A stretch of 64,000 nucleotides of DNA from Channallabes apus (GCA_030522415.1 CM060107.1:8824770-8888769); one strand, 5' to 3'; positions 30,690 to 42,164 are shown, counted from the first letter of the stretch. Program-made: numbers and translations. Notes: generated from the sequence alone by a model not told the origin.

Positions 30690-30736
30690 TATATATTACA
30701 GATTTTCTTAACAAACAATAATTGAGAATAATTCAT

Positions 30737-31442
30737 TGTAGCGCGGCCACACAAAGGGACATTTTTATAATAGGAGAAGGATGAAAGAGCTAATGCTGCT
30801 CTTCTGTATCATAGATGTTCCCTTGGCAGTTGCATTTTTACATCCCATGGACAGTGGTTTGGTCATCGGGTAAGTTCCCACGCGCATGCGCGATCGCGAC
30901 GCGAGGGAACCCGGATGTGAGTCTGATCATGTGTGCCGGCATAAAGCCGGAAACGGCGAGGAAGCCGGGACGGAGAGATGAAGACAGCGCGCTGTGTGGT
31001 TTTTTTGGCTGAGCGACTGCTTGAGGATTATACGTCGATAATTTCATTCATACCCAGCTCCTTCCGTTTCTCGATCTCCCGGACTTACCATCTTCTACTG
31101 GTGAGATCGAGCCATCTCTCCAACTCAACACTTTCATACCCTTTGCCATATATCAGACACTGGACTATCATACACACACTCACACACCCGCATACATCAC
31201 ACACACACTATTTATATTTGTATTATATTTGTAAATATTGGTTTGTGGTGCACCTTGTTTGTTTATTTGTTTATGTAGCTTGTTTAATACACTTGGTTTA
31301 ATTTATTACAATTGTTTTGTGTCGCGTCATATATTGTCCTGCCGCGGTTGCGCAATACCGGAAGTGTGGTTTTCAAGCCCCTATTTAGATTCCCGAATCC
31401 GTTTTCTTGTAACCAAGCGGTTTTATAAATCCAAGCGTTACA
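30737..31442. mobile_element. Probable solo LTR of an LTR retrotransposon
   Basis: A 706-bp segment beginning TGTAGCGC and ending GCGTTACA, imperfect inverted ends of the TG...CA type. It is flanked by TCAT on both sides (30733-30736 and 31443-31446), a possible 4-bp target duplication. It contains a GC-rich promoter-like part (30880-30970) with a CATAAAG box and an AT-rich 3' part. No coding region or second LTR is present, fitting recombination between two LTRs. The superfamily is not certain (Ty3/gypsy would fit). Confidence 0.5.
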
Positions 31443-31511
31443 TCATTACTTGTGCTATAATCCCCAAATGACACAATATTCATCTACTCTACATGGATAA
31501 CCCATGGAATA

Positions 31512-31700
31512 TGTTCCCTTTCAAAAGCTACACCCGATGCTGCATGAAGACGCTATGGGAACATCTTTTCGTGTTGCGGGTTGTGAAGCATGTGTGTATC
31601 AAAAACGCCAAATTTTGGCATATATAACCTCGGTCAGGTGACGTCATCTGATGAAGCGCACCTGCAGGTTATAAATAGGAGTGAACCAGAAACATTCCTC
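31512..31700 (+). repeat. DIRS left terminal repeat (copy 2)
   Basis: Begins GTTCCCTTTCAAAAGCTACA and includes AACCTCGGTCAGGTGACGTC and the TATA-like GGTTATAAATAGG (about 31668). The inverse copy is at the right end. Confidence 0.8.
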
Positions 31701-31786
31701 AGATCTTTTTGTCTTCAAGCACGTATTGTGTTTGCGTGTGTGTGCAAGCTAAACAAAGAACAAATAGTTTTTGACTCACCGATAAG

Positions 31787-31963
31787 ATGGCTGAGTTTCA
31801 AACGAGATGTGTCCCTCCGTATGATATAATCCTATCGGAGGGCGATCTCTATACTTTTTGTTTCCAGTGTTTGGGTGAAGATCACGCTCTCCTTGGGCTC
31901 AACCTCACGGGCATAAAGTATAAGGATCATGCATTCCTCCATGATGGCCCCATCTAAAAAAAA
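31787..31963 (+). pseudogene. DIRS gag N-terminal fragment
   Basis: Starts MAEFQTRCVPPYDIILSEGD and carries CFQCLGEDHA (a Cys-x2-Cys...His pattern seen in DIRS gag proteins), then stops at TAA after HDGPI, about 59 codons. The position directly behind the left repeat supports gag. What follows is a lysine/arginine-rich out-of-frame stretch, then reverse transcriptase. Confidence 0.65.
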
Positions 31964-32089
31964 AAGGAGGCGCAGAAAGAGAGTACCCCCTCGTAAAGAC
32001 TGTGAGACGGCTTGCCGCCCTTCACAAGCTGCCTCAATTAGGTCAGACCGGCACACGATCTTCTCAGGAGGTCGGTGTTCTTGCTCCGC

Positions 32090-32560
32090 CACCATTGGTG
32101 TTTTGGGCAACACCGGTCTCCAACATGAGGTTAGTTTTTGGTTAACTTCTGCCGTAGTCCAGGATGCGGGGCGAAGCTTTCCATTATCGGGTCTTTCCAT
32201 TTGGCCTAGCTCTGTCACCCGCACATATACAAAATGCATCCGTATTTTGTATGACATAGACAACTGGCTGATTCTGGCTCAGTCACAGAAGCTAGCGCTC
32301 CAACATAGGCATGTCGTCCTAGCTCATCTTGATTCTTCAAGGATTGAGACTCAATGCCATAAAAGCGCTCTCTTTCCTGCTGAGAGTAGGATTCGATCAC
32401 AACGCAGGCACAGGTGTCTCCTGCGTGTGATGAATTCATTTCCAACACCCTGAAGGAAACCAAGCTTGGCCAGAAAGTGACTGTTCATCACTTTCAGAGA
32501 TTTTTAGGACTCATGGCAGCTGCATCCACGGTGATAGCTTTGGGCCTGCTGCACATGAGA
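32090..32560 (+). pseudogene. DIRS reverse transcriptase fragment
   Basis: Matches copy 1 from the palm region on (LSPAHIQNA-like text, then YDIDNWLILAQSQKLALQHR with YIDD decayed) and through the thumb (TLKETKLGQKVTVHHFQRF, LGLMAAASTVIALGLLHMR). Several frameshifts and deletions. The catalytic Asp pair is reduced to one. Confidence 0.75.
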
Positions 32561-32614
32561 TTGTTTCAGTTGTGGTTAAAGGCAAGGGGATTTATCTCAG
32601 GGCCAATCCCCAGA

Positions 32615-33830
32615 GGCAATAAGGGTTACACGCCAGTGGCTTGTACCCTTTTCTATGTGGTTCAGACCCCGGTTTCTGACTTTGGGTCCCATGTGCGTTG
32701 TTGTCGTCGCGAGAGACTAACGACAGATGCTTCCCTCACGGGCTGGGGTACGGTCTTAGATAGCCGTCCAGCCCAAGGGAGCTGGAGAGGCCATCTTCTC
32801 GTGTGGCACATCAATTGCCCCGAACTGATGGCTTTATTTTTGCCCTGAAACACCTCCTCCAGCAGTTGAGGCTACCATGTCCTAATGCGGGTGGACACCA
32901 CTACCGTAGTCTCGTACATAATCGCTAGGGTGGACTGTGCTCGCGCCAGCTTGAATAAGCTAGCGGACCAAGTTCTGCTTGGGGTACAGGACGAGTTCCT
33001 ATCCTGCATGGCGATGTACATTCTATCTAAAAGCCCACAAATACGGGTTATGCGCCAGGTGGTTTTGTACATTTTCTATGTGGTTCAGACCCCAGTTTTT
33101 GACTTTGGGTTCCACTTTATGTGCTTTTTTGTCATCACGATACGCTAACAACATACGCTTCCCTCACGGGCTGGGGTGCAGTCATAGATGGCCGTCCAGC
33201 CAAAGGGAGCTGGAGAGGCCATCTTCCCGCGTGGCACATCAATTGCCCCGAACTGATGGCTTATTTTACCCTGAAAACACCTCCTCCAGCTCGTACATAA
33301 TCACCAGAGCGGACTGCTCTCGCGCCGCTTGAATAAGCTAGCACACCAGTTTCTGCTTGAGGTACAGGATGAGTTCCTGTCCCGCATGGCGATGTACATT
33401 CAAGCTAAAAGCCAACAAATATGGGTTATGCGCCAGGTGGCTTTGTACCTTTTCTATGTGGTTCCCGACCACGGTTTTTGACGTTGGGTCCCACTCTATG
33501 TGCCTTTTTGTCGTCGTGAGATGCTAATGACAGATGCTTCCCTCACGGGCTGGGGTGCAATCTTAGAAGGCCGTCCAGCCCAAGGGAGCTGGAGAGGCCA
33601 TCTTCTCGAGTGGCACATCAATTGCCCTGTACTGATGGATTTATTTGGCCCTGTAACACCTTCTCCAGCAGTTGAGGCTACCATGTCCTAGTGAGGATGG
33701 ACAACATTACGGTAGTCTCGTACTGTACATAATCGCCACAGCGAACTGTGCTCGCGCCGCTTGAATAAGCTAGCGCACCAGGTTCTGCTTTGGGCACAGA
33801 AAGAGGTCCTGTCCCTCAAGGCGATTTACA
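32615..33830 (+). pseudogene. DIRS RNase H segment, triplicated in tandem
   Basis: Three successive copies of the same RNase H segment start near 32622, 33042 and 33419 (periods about 420 and 377 bp). Each holds the TTCTATGTGGTTC box, a TDASLTGWG-like box (32725, 33150 mutated, 33535), the HINCPELMAL box and the AATAAGCTAGC box. The first copy retains TTDASLTGWGTVLDS. The units differ by point changes and small deletions. Confidence 0.8.
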
Positions 33831-33899
33831 TTCCAGGGCATATGAAGTTGGAAGCCCTGGAACCTTCACATTAGAAGAAAATATGCCCTCAAGCAGAGG

Positions 33900-34110
33900 G
33901 TATTTGAAAGTGGTGCATGGCGAAACATGTAGACCCAGTCCACTGCCGAATTGTTTCAGTGCTGGAGTTCGGCAAGAAAGTTGTCTCGGGCTTATGCCCT
34001 AGTACCCTCATGTTCATGCTACTCCAGGCTCACAGGTCCTCGAGTCAGCTTCCCAGTGCTAGCTCTGAGACCTCCTTGACCTTTGTGCACACAAGCTACA
34101 CAACCTTGGG
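33900..34110 (+). pseudogene. DIRS recombinase scraps
   Basis: Short matches to copy 1: MAKHVDPVHCRIVSVLEF (N-terminal arm, frame broken right after) followed by the gene's very end (CTCACAGGTCCTCGAGTCAG). All catalytic residues lie in the deleted middle. Confidence 0.7.
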
Positions 34111-34146
34111 GGTCCAGACACTTGCAGTGCGGCGGCGTTGGTATTC

Positions 34147-34526
34147 TCGTTCCCATAGCATTTTCACGCAGCATTGAGTGTAGCTTTTGAAAGGGAACAT
34201 CTCCGGTTACTTTGCTGTAACCCTGTTCCCTGAAAAAGCGGGAACGAGATGCTGCGCTCCAATGCCGCACTGCTTGCGTGACTGGACGTCCTTTCAGACA
34301 AAATTGATCTGAGGAATGTTTCTGGTTCACTCTTATTTATAACCTGCAGGTACGCTTCATCAGATGACGTCACCTGACCGAGGTTATATATGCCAAAATT
34401 TGGCGTGTTTGATACACACATGCTTCACAACCGGCAACACGATAAGATGCTCCCATAGCGTTTTCACGCAGCATCTCGTTCCCGCTTTTTCAGGGAACAG
34501 GGTTACAGCAAAGTAACCCGAGACGT
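34147..34526 (+). repeat. DIRS internal complementary region and right repeat (copy 2)
   Basis: 34147-34256 carries the complement of the left terminus (GAGTGTAGCTTTTGAAAGGG) followed directly by the complement of the right terminus (AACCCTGTTCCCTGAAAAAG). The outer right arm is at 34464-34526 (ACGCAGCATCTCGTTCCCGC and GTTACAGCAAAGTAACCCGA). Confidence 0.8.
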
Positions 34527-34574
34527 TTTGCACGTTGGCCTTTGTTGCCATTTGTTGTTTGTTGTCTCCTGATT

Positions 34575-34790
34575 CATTGCCGGTCGGAATGAAGGTCGGA
34601 AGTTTGAGCACCTACTCCACCAGGTTGCCATTGTTGGTCCTTGAGCAAGTTGGTCCTTAACCCTATCTTCTCCAGTGGTGCTTTATCATGGTTGACCCTG
34701 TGCTCTCACCCCAGTTACGCTGGAATGTGCGAAGAAAGACTTTCACTGTGCAATAATTTTTATGTGACAAGTAAAGGCTTAACTACCTTA
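34575..34790 (+). repeat. tRNA-derived SINE fragment, second family
   Basis: Contains CCTTGAGCAAGTTGGTCCTT, TATCATGGTTGACCCTGTGC, CGAAGAAAGACTTTCACTGT and TGTGACAAGTAAAGGCTTAA, motifs in the order of a common fish SINE body. The promoter head is decayed. Related copies: 40505-40640 and 58131-58352 (minus). Confidence 0.5.
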
Positions 34791-36034
34791 ACTAGTAATG
34801 CAGTAGGTTGGTTGTCTCACATCTGTTCTTGTATTGATCTCTTGTCTCTGTTAAGTTTGTTCAATTTTTTTTATCGCTCTTGAATTTATCACTGTCAATA
34901 GTTAATGTTCTTGTTATTAATGGCTGTTTATATTTCATTAATCGTCTTAACATCTGCATTGACACTGTGCCTGCATGTCATCCATCAAACCTGACACAAT
35001 GACAAACAAACTCTTACCTACTCGACAAACAGTACTGTGCAAAAGCCTTGAGCCTCCCCTTTCTTCATATCATATCATATTAAATCAAATTAAATGTCAA
35101 CCTCCACAGGTAGAGGGACTAGAGTAGAAAATGAGAGGCAAAAACCTGCCAAAAATAAATGACAAAAGTCCTTCAGGACACCTGGAGAAGTTTGCTTCTT
35201 TGGTACACATAGTACTATAATGTAGATTGTAGTTGTGGTGCAATACCCTAAACACCCTTTTTAACACACTGTGTACTTGTCATTAGGAACTCAGCTGCTT
35301 CATTCTCCTAAATGACGGAGTCGACGATCAGGTCTCAGCGTGCTAATGAATGAAACCACCTCTCACCTGTGAAAGCTCGATTCAACATATTTATCCACTC
35401 ACCCTCCCTAATTGCCCAGGGCATATCAACCACCTTCTGAGGGAGATGAAGAGGATGGACAAAACAAAGAAATATTTCCAATGGCATTTGGGCATTTCTG
35501 GTTGATAGTATTATAAACCCTGGAACGAGCATGAGTGAAGCTGGGCAGTGAGCGCAGCTGTGTTTGTGTCATCACACTGGCTTTTAAATGAGACTGTATC
35601 AGTCTCCACTGTGCACATGACATATGAGAACGGTTCATCACACATCCAGTTGATATTCCTTTCACCATATTCCCTCTTCCTTCATGCTGATTTTGTTTTT
35701 CAGTGGCGCATGTGCAGAAATTCTTTGAACGAGTGAGTCTTCACGTGGCAATGCATAAGGCCACACATCTATCCATCCATCTATCCATCCATCCATTATC
35801 TACAGTAGCTGATACAGTACTGTGTACATAAACCACAATCAGGAAAAAAAAAATAACTAAGCAAATAGATAAGAGCTTTCCATTGGATAATTACTGCAGT
35901 GATTAATATGGTTCAGCTGCAACAAGTCGTTTAACTTCAATTTAAAAAAATATGTCAGAAAACTCATCCTGTGGTCATGGAAAAGAGTTTACCCTGTTTT
36001 AGGAAGGTCAAATTATTGTCCTGCATGAAATAAC

Positions 36035-36067
<33 letters not shown>

Positions 36068-36262
36068 AGCACTGTGCCAAATTGATGGGCACATCAGGGC
36101 AAATGGAGAGGCAGATGGAGTGATGCACCTATCATGCCTAGTGCCTTCTGTAGAAGCCTGTACATGTTATGACCTGGGGTTGTCTCTGTTGGCCAAGTCC
36201 AGTTTCAGCAATGTTATGTGCCAAAAAATTAAGTCAGCTGACTACCTGAATATACTGAATGA
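34791..36262. other. No gene; relic of a Tc1-type left end at 35025-35210
   Basis: 35030-35060 reads ACAGTACTGTGCAAAAGCCT, a left end of the same type as the 56669 element. A TCCA-type microsatellite lies at 35764-35796 and an ATA run (TAATAATAA) at 36030-36063. A splice-like 29-base unit at 35704-35732 is discussed in the findings. Confidence 0.4.
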
Positions 36263-36265
36263 CCA

Positions 36266-36460
36266 GGGCCCGGTTACTTGAAAGCTTCTTATCGCTAAGT
36301 AGTTCTTAAGTTGTACCTTAACCTCTCTCTTAACGTTATGGCACAATTCCCGAAACGTTCTTACGCTAAATATCTCTTAGCTAAGTCACACGTTCGTAAC
36401 TTAACTCATTCTTAGCGTAGTTTCAGCTCAAGACACTAGTCGCCGCTACTGAGCAGCAGT
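36266..36460. repeat. Harbinger-like transposon left end, putative
   Basis: GGCCCGGTTACTTGAAAGCT followed by CTTATCGCTAAGTAGTTCTT and repeated CTTAGC/GCTAAG motifs, which I recall from PIF/Harbinger-type fish elements. No right end was found, so the limits are uncertain. Confidence 0.35.
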
Positions 36461-37065
36461 CTTTATAAACAAGCGGTGTATGCAAACACATTATGGCACG
36501 TTATCAAAGTCGTATTAATGATGGAATATACTGTAGACCTGTTTAAGAATGTTATTTTATTTCATATCAGAATTAATAGAGTGACTTTTAATTAGCCTAT
36601 TTCATAATGTGACTAATGCATCAAAATTGGCAAATATGGCAAACAATTTGGGAGCGTTACAGCGTGGTGTTGTGTGGTGTATGGCGCCGTACGTGGAGCC
36701 GTGTGGCTCATGTAAATTTTTCCTTTAGACAGAACTTCAGCCATTTTCATATTTTCCCCGTGGTCGTTATTAAAAAAAAAAAAAAAAAAGTTTTTCCTTC
36801 CAAGGCAACAGATTATGGAGCTGCTTGAGCTGCTCAGACCTGCGCTTGCCAGGCCAACGTGTCGTACTTACGCTCTGCGTCCCGATGTCCAGCTGCTCGC
36901 TGCTTTTTGTTTAAAATATGTTTCATTGATCATTAGCCATTATCCATAACTTTATGGGCTTTTCTTTTGACACGTTTTATTTTTATGAAATTTGATTTAG
37001 TTAAATGAGAAACTAACCTTGGGAGATTCAAAACCCGCATCCATTAATTTTTCTGGGTGATTGTA

Positions 37066-37524
37066 ATGCTTAATACCCCTATTCGTGAGATGCGGTGTTA
37101 TACCCCTATCTCACCTGCGCGGTAAGTAGGGTTCATCATGATTCACCCCGAGTTTTTGCGCTGTGATTACATTTCCATCTCTCCGTGTGAAAAATTAAAC
37201 GTTTAATTTTTTTGCTGGTCCTCGCGGAAGCTTGCAGACCTTTCAGAACTTTGCGGAACATTAATGGAACGTCGCAGGCAATCGCGGCAGCTCACGGAGA
37301 TGAATCAGGCCACACAGGTGAGATAGGGATATTAGGCACTGTGATCCGCCTCGAGTGACCGCCCAACGGTCCAAAAAGATCTTCTAGGTCCACGAGCTAA
37401 ACATGTTTAATTTTTTTGCGTAGTAAAATGGAAATGTAACCATGGCACCAAAACTCGTGCTGAATCATGATGAACCGCACTTACGGCCCCTGCATGAAAC
37501 CGCGTAGGTGAGATAGGGGTATTA
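37066..37524. mobile_element. Palindromic MITE, Harbinger-like, with TTA duplication
   Basis: The main element runs from TACCCCTATCTCACC (37101) to its complement GGTGAGATAGGGGTA (ending 37521), with TTA on both sides (37098-37100 and 37522-37524), the TWA duplication of PIF/Harbinger elements. The arms pair far inward (GTTCATCATGATTC against GAATCATGATGAAC). Two more end-like motifs occur, AATACCCCTATTC at 37071 and GGTGAGATAGGGATATTA at 37317-37334, which suggests nesting. Confidence 0.6.
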
Positions 37525-38539
37525 AACCTCCACTCTGTCATCTCATCGTATTCATTCCATAAGAGTGCTATACAACCACAACAACTGACATACTTCACAT
37601 TGTTTCTGAAGCTGGTGAAGAGTGTTATCAGCTGTTTGTCCATCAATTATGAAAAAAAAATGTTCTTTCTTGACGTCAGGATTCATCAGGCTGAAATTGT
37701 GAAAAAGTGGTTCGGGGAGCACAAGACATCTTTTTCCATACATGGATAAATAAATGCTGAAAGTCATTGTTCATATCACACCCCCAGCCTTTTGAAACAT
37801 TAGAGTGTGCATTTTGTTTCTGAACGTGTGTCTTATTCTGACAGGATTATTTGGCTACATGTGTGTAAATTTTTAAATGATATGAGGTTCATCTGTAAAA
37901 AAAATTTCAGAATACTAAGTGATTCTGGGATTGTGTGTGTAGTTCTGGAAAATGTGTATATTGTTTGGGGAAGAGTGTGTAACCAATAAAATATATATAT
38001 ATATATATAATTAAGTTTTAATGTAATTATCTTTTAATAATAAAATTTACCTTTAAATTGAAATATACTCAGAAATAACTGGATAAGAACCATCATTCTA
38101 TAGAGTATATAAACCTCCTCCTCCTTCTTCTTCTTGAGCCTTTTAAGTTATATGACACGAGCTTAACATATCATGTCTTTATCTCTTCTCTCTATCTCTC
38201 TCATTACAGCTCTAACAGCCTCAGTCTCATTAAAGCCTTCTTTCATCAGGTCTTCAATCCATCTAGCTACTTAGACAGCCTTGCTGTTATTGCCACACAT
38301 CCTTGGTTACTGAGCTTGACATCTCATGTCCTAAATGCCACAACCAAGCCATCCAATTCCCCACCGGAGTGAACTTTGGGTCTTGTGGCTAAAGCGTCAA
38401 AAGGACTAAAGCACAATAGCAATGTCGAAATGTCTGCACGTAACGTATCACTTACAGGGTACTAGCAAGACAGGGGTTGATTTGGTACAAAATGTTACTG
38501 CAATGACTTTTCCGGCATGCTGGTTCTCTAGTCACGTAC
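37525..38539. other. No gene; unique sequence
   Basis: A TA run at 37989-38009. No recognised frame or repeat family. Confidence 0.5.
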
Positions 38540-38547
38540 ATCATATA

Positions 38548-38994
38548 CAATGGTGGGCAAAGTACACAAATACTGTAATTCGGGAAAGGAGAGATACCAA
38601 GGTACGAAATTATCTAAGTCAAAATAACTCCTCTGTTTATATTTCTACTTGAGTAAAAGTACAAATGTACCATCAAATGTATTTGCAAACCTACTGTTTT
38701 TGCTTCCGTCTGCATCCAGCTCTGCTTTAGATTTCAAACACCTGCTCCATGTTAAGCATTCCATGGAGGGAAGGCAAATCATGCAAATTACACAGATGGT
38801 GATGTTATTGCTTCAAATACTACGTGGTTATGTACCATAACGCCATGCAGATATGTAGACATGTATTTGCTGTTGGATGTAGTGGAGAAAACATAAAAAC
38901 TATCCTTTAATAAAATGATTAAGTACAGATATTTAGGAAATATATACTTTGCACATTTGGTTCATTTTTGTTCATTAGTTACCTTCCACCTCTG
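38548..38994. mobile_element. Non-autonomous hAT-like element
   Basis: 447 bp with ends CAATGGTGGGCAAAGTACAC and ACCTTCCACCTCTG, as in fish hAT MITEs, and a near-perfect 8-bp duplication: ATCATATA (38540-38547) and ATCACATA (38995-39002). Carries the typical TTCTACTTGAGTAAAAGTAC stretch. No transposase. Confidence 0.7.
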
Positions 38995-39002
38995 ATCACA
39001 TA

Positions 39003-40365
39003 ATAAAATATCAGTTTCATTCTCTACAGTGGGAACATTAAATAGACACGCTTACTTTGTATTGTCTGCTGGAGAACAGAATCAGTGGAATCATGTACAG
39101 TACAATTACTGTATAACTGCCAGCTTCCAGCTCCATCAGCAAAACAGACAACAGTTTAGGTTAAATCAAACATTTAAGTTTAATCTTGGTTGATATTATG
39201 CTTGAAGCTACATATGGGTATTTTATCCGCCAAGACCAGGATCTTCCTTTTTATAACTTAGCTCTATAGCATACACAGTTGCCAGGTTATTTGCTACATC
39301 TATCTATTATCTAATAAACTGTCATCTCAGTGTGTATATAGAAAATAAAAAGTATTCCTATAGATGTACTTCATAAACTCCAGCTCAGCGGAATTGCTGT
39401 AATCCCAGCTGATTTCTGCTCTTATTTCAAGTCTGAACAGTACTACTAAGAGCTAACTTTTCTTGATTTTCTTGTCCGGACCTGGTGCACCATATCATAA
39501 AGTTATTGAACTGAGGGGTCTTGTACTGTATCTTATGATATGTGAGTCCTTCAGTACAGTAAGTACAGCACTATAAATTTTAACCTTGCCATAGCTGGGA
39601 AAGAAGTACCCTTTTCCTTTTCCTTTCCTTTCATTTCTGGCTTATCGAAATGAGCCATGTTCTTCTGTTTGTCTCTCCAAGCGATCTTGTTGTGTTTCGT
39701 CTCAGCGTGAGGTTGTGACCTTAAAGAACAGCCACGTTGTGTTTCTACTCACTGCCACCTCACTAACAGCGCAGAAATGATGGCTGGATGAGTCACGCTG
39801 CTACTGTAAGTTAGCAAAGCAAATGTCACATTTAGAGAATGTGTGTCAGATTGAATGGAGCAAATGTCAGGAGACCGTAAGGACGCTTTCAAAAAACAGA
39901 GCTGCATACAAATGGGCTAAATTCACTTTTCAATTAGATTGTAACTTGCTCTAATTATAGACACATTAAATAGGTTTGATTAAATATGAACAGTATGTGA
40001 ACAATTTCACCCATGTTTTATATTATCTAGAAAAAAAACTCTTAAAATGATAAAACAAGATCGTTATTGACGTAAACATGCACTACATGACAGAGCGAAG
40101 TGTCTTTAAATTTCCTTTTTTTTGCGCAGTAGGATCAATCGCAGCTTCAGTTACAGACCAGTTATCAACTACAAAAAAATCATCATGCCCCAACACAGGT
40201 TCAGACAAGTTAACCAGTTTATATAAGGTCATAATAATCTCTAAAAAGTCCCATATTTTACTTGTTTTTTTAACACAGCTTTATTTCACTTCTTCTCCAA
40301 ATGCACCAATTCAGTGTCTGCTGAGCCATGCCTCTCCAGAATATAGCAGAGCTGGGTAATAAGCC
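39003..40365. other. No gene; unique sequence
   Basis: Repeat-free and compositionally balanced around 39600-39850, otherwise AT-rich. No supported frame. Confidence 0.45.
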
Positions 40366-40443
40366 ATATTTCCCCCCATGATGTGACTTCATAAAAGATG
40401 ATACCTTTCATCTTTTATGAAGTCACATCATGGGGGGAAATAT
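40366..40443. repeat. Perfect 36-bp inverted repeat with 6-nt loop
   Basis: 40366-40401 (starts ATATTTCCCCCCATGATGTG) and 40408-40443 are exact reverse complements, separated only by TACCTT. The stem has no mismatch over 36 bp. Confidence 0.95.
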
Positions 40444-40499
40444 AATTGGATTGTTTAAACATTACCAATACAAAAATGAAAGGAGGAAAAAAACATGTT

Positions 40500-40645
40500 T
40501 GTACTGGTCCTCTCTACAGGGTATCTTAGTGGTTAAGGCATTGGACTCCTATTCAGAAGGTACTAGATTCAAACCCAACCAAAACCATGTTGCGTCTGTT
40601 GGGGCCTTGAGCAATACACTTAACTCTCAATAGCTCAGACGTATA
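40500..40645 (+). repeat. tRNA-derived SINE, truncated
   Basis: The head GGTATCTTAGTGGTTAAGGC (A-box region) and AGATTCAAACCC (B-box region), then GGGGCCTTGAGCAATACACT. The 3' part is missing. Confidence 0.65.
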
Positions 40646-41530
40646 AGTTTATAGTCTTCTGGATGTTTAAAAATGACTACAACTAATAGTTTCCCTTTAC
40701 GATTTAGTGGTCATGTTTAAAATAATTCCTGCACAAAACAAAAGTTGAGAATATGTTTCAATAATTTGCTGCAAAGAGTTCAGTTTCCAGTTTGTTCTTA
40801 AACTTCATTTCAATCTAATTATATTCCCTTCATAACACCACTACCTGAAACTCCCAGGCCACCACAATCTTTAGCAAGCACATTTAATTCTTCTGCCTCT
40901 TTCTGAAAGACAGAAACATAAAACTTCTGAAAAAAATTTTTTTTAGTCACGTACAACATCCTCGTGGGTTACTGTGCATATAATAACCCTAATGGAGGGA
41001 AAGCCCTCAGGCCTGGAAACATCCTGAGTTGAAAATAATAGGTTTTCTAAGCTTTTATTCCAATCTTGGTTATAACTGTGTTTTGTATCAACTTGTGAAT
41101 TAATTTTAAATATTTAATTAAACGTTCGTGACTAGCCCAGTTAGCTCAGATCACTTTAACTCCCATCAATTTATAAACGGTTTATTTTGTATGACATGAA
41201 TAGATTCTGCACCCTGATTAGTTACTGTAGGATCTTTTGCAGGATCTCAATGGTAGATCAAAGATTGTCTTTGTAGGCCAGAGATCTCACCTTGGGTAGT
41301 CCAATCTGCATGGACTGACTCGCCTATCACGATCCATAATGATTCTCTTTATGAGGATTTTGAATAAGGGTGATGGAGAGTGTAAATGCCCTCTATCAGT
41401 GGATGTTATCTCTTTCCTGCCCCTGGGAAGGAAATACTGTATAATGAGTCATATGCAACTGAAGCATTTCCCTAAGACTTTTTGAAATCATCAATTCCAT
41501 TACAATTTATCCTGATTGAATATAGTGTAG
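40646..41530. other. No gene; unique sequence
   Basis: AT-rich, no recognised repeat or frame. Confidence 0.5.
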
Positions 41531-41531
41531 C

Positions 41532-41645
41532 TTATGATGGTTTAGTGGTTAGCACTGTTGCCTTGCACCTCCAGGGTTGAGGGTTCGATTCCCACTTTGG
41601 GTCTGCATGCATGGAGTTTGCATGTTCTCCTCATGCTTGGTGGAA
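41532..41645 (+). repeat. SINE (24776 family), head only
   Basis: GATGGTTTAGTGGTTAGCAC, CCTTGCACCTCCAGGGTTGA, GGGTTCGATTCCC and ATGGAGTTTGCATGTTCTCC. It breaks off after CATGCTTGGTGG. Confidence 0.75.
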
Positions 41646-42164
41646 TATACACGATAAAGCCTTAGTGAATATGGTTTGTCATTAATATTTTAAAATCAAG
41701 GCAATATATTTAAGCACATTCTGTAATTGTATACCTCTGTGGCGAACAGCTGTCACACCTGAGGTTAACCAGGGAATACACCACAGGAGCAGGGCAAGAG
41801 GACTGTACATTTTCTTGTTTAGGTTTTGGCACGATTTTGACCATTTCAGCAGCACATTCCACTGAGAACACAGAGGATCTAGTGTAAGAGGAAATACTGT
41901 AAAACTTATGGAAGAAGAAACTAAGTTGGCTTCTCAGCTCTCTGACATTTATACCCCTTAATGCTCTTCAGAGTTGAAACGGGAGAACTTTCTGTTAAGC
42001 TCTATGAGAGCCAGTCATTGACATTGAGTTTGAATACATTTTGGGGAGAAAAAAAACAGTGCTGAAGATACAGTATAATATATACAAAGGGTTTTTGATT
42101 CTGAATACAGACCACAGTTATGAGAGTAAAAACTCCATATAATCCCCTGTTACATTAATGCTCT

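Larger units (their letters stand above)
31512..34526 (+). mobile_element. DIRS retrotransposon with both ends, internally rearranged (copy 2)
   Basis: The left terminal repeat is at 31512-31700 and the right one at about 34311-34526. Its reverse complement relation is clear (GATCTGAGGAATGTTTCTGG at 34310 against the left copy). Both ends show GTT (31513-31515 and 34524-34526), consistent with recombinase insertion at a trinucleotide. Inside are a gag start, then a deletion into reverse transcriptase, three RNase H segments and a scrap of recombinase. Confidence 0.85.

Noticed and set aside
35764..35796. Functional satellite or telomere-like repeat
   Set aside because: A short ATCC-type microsatellite only.
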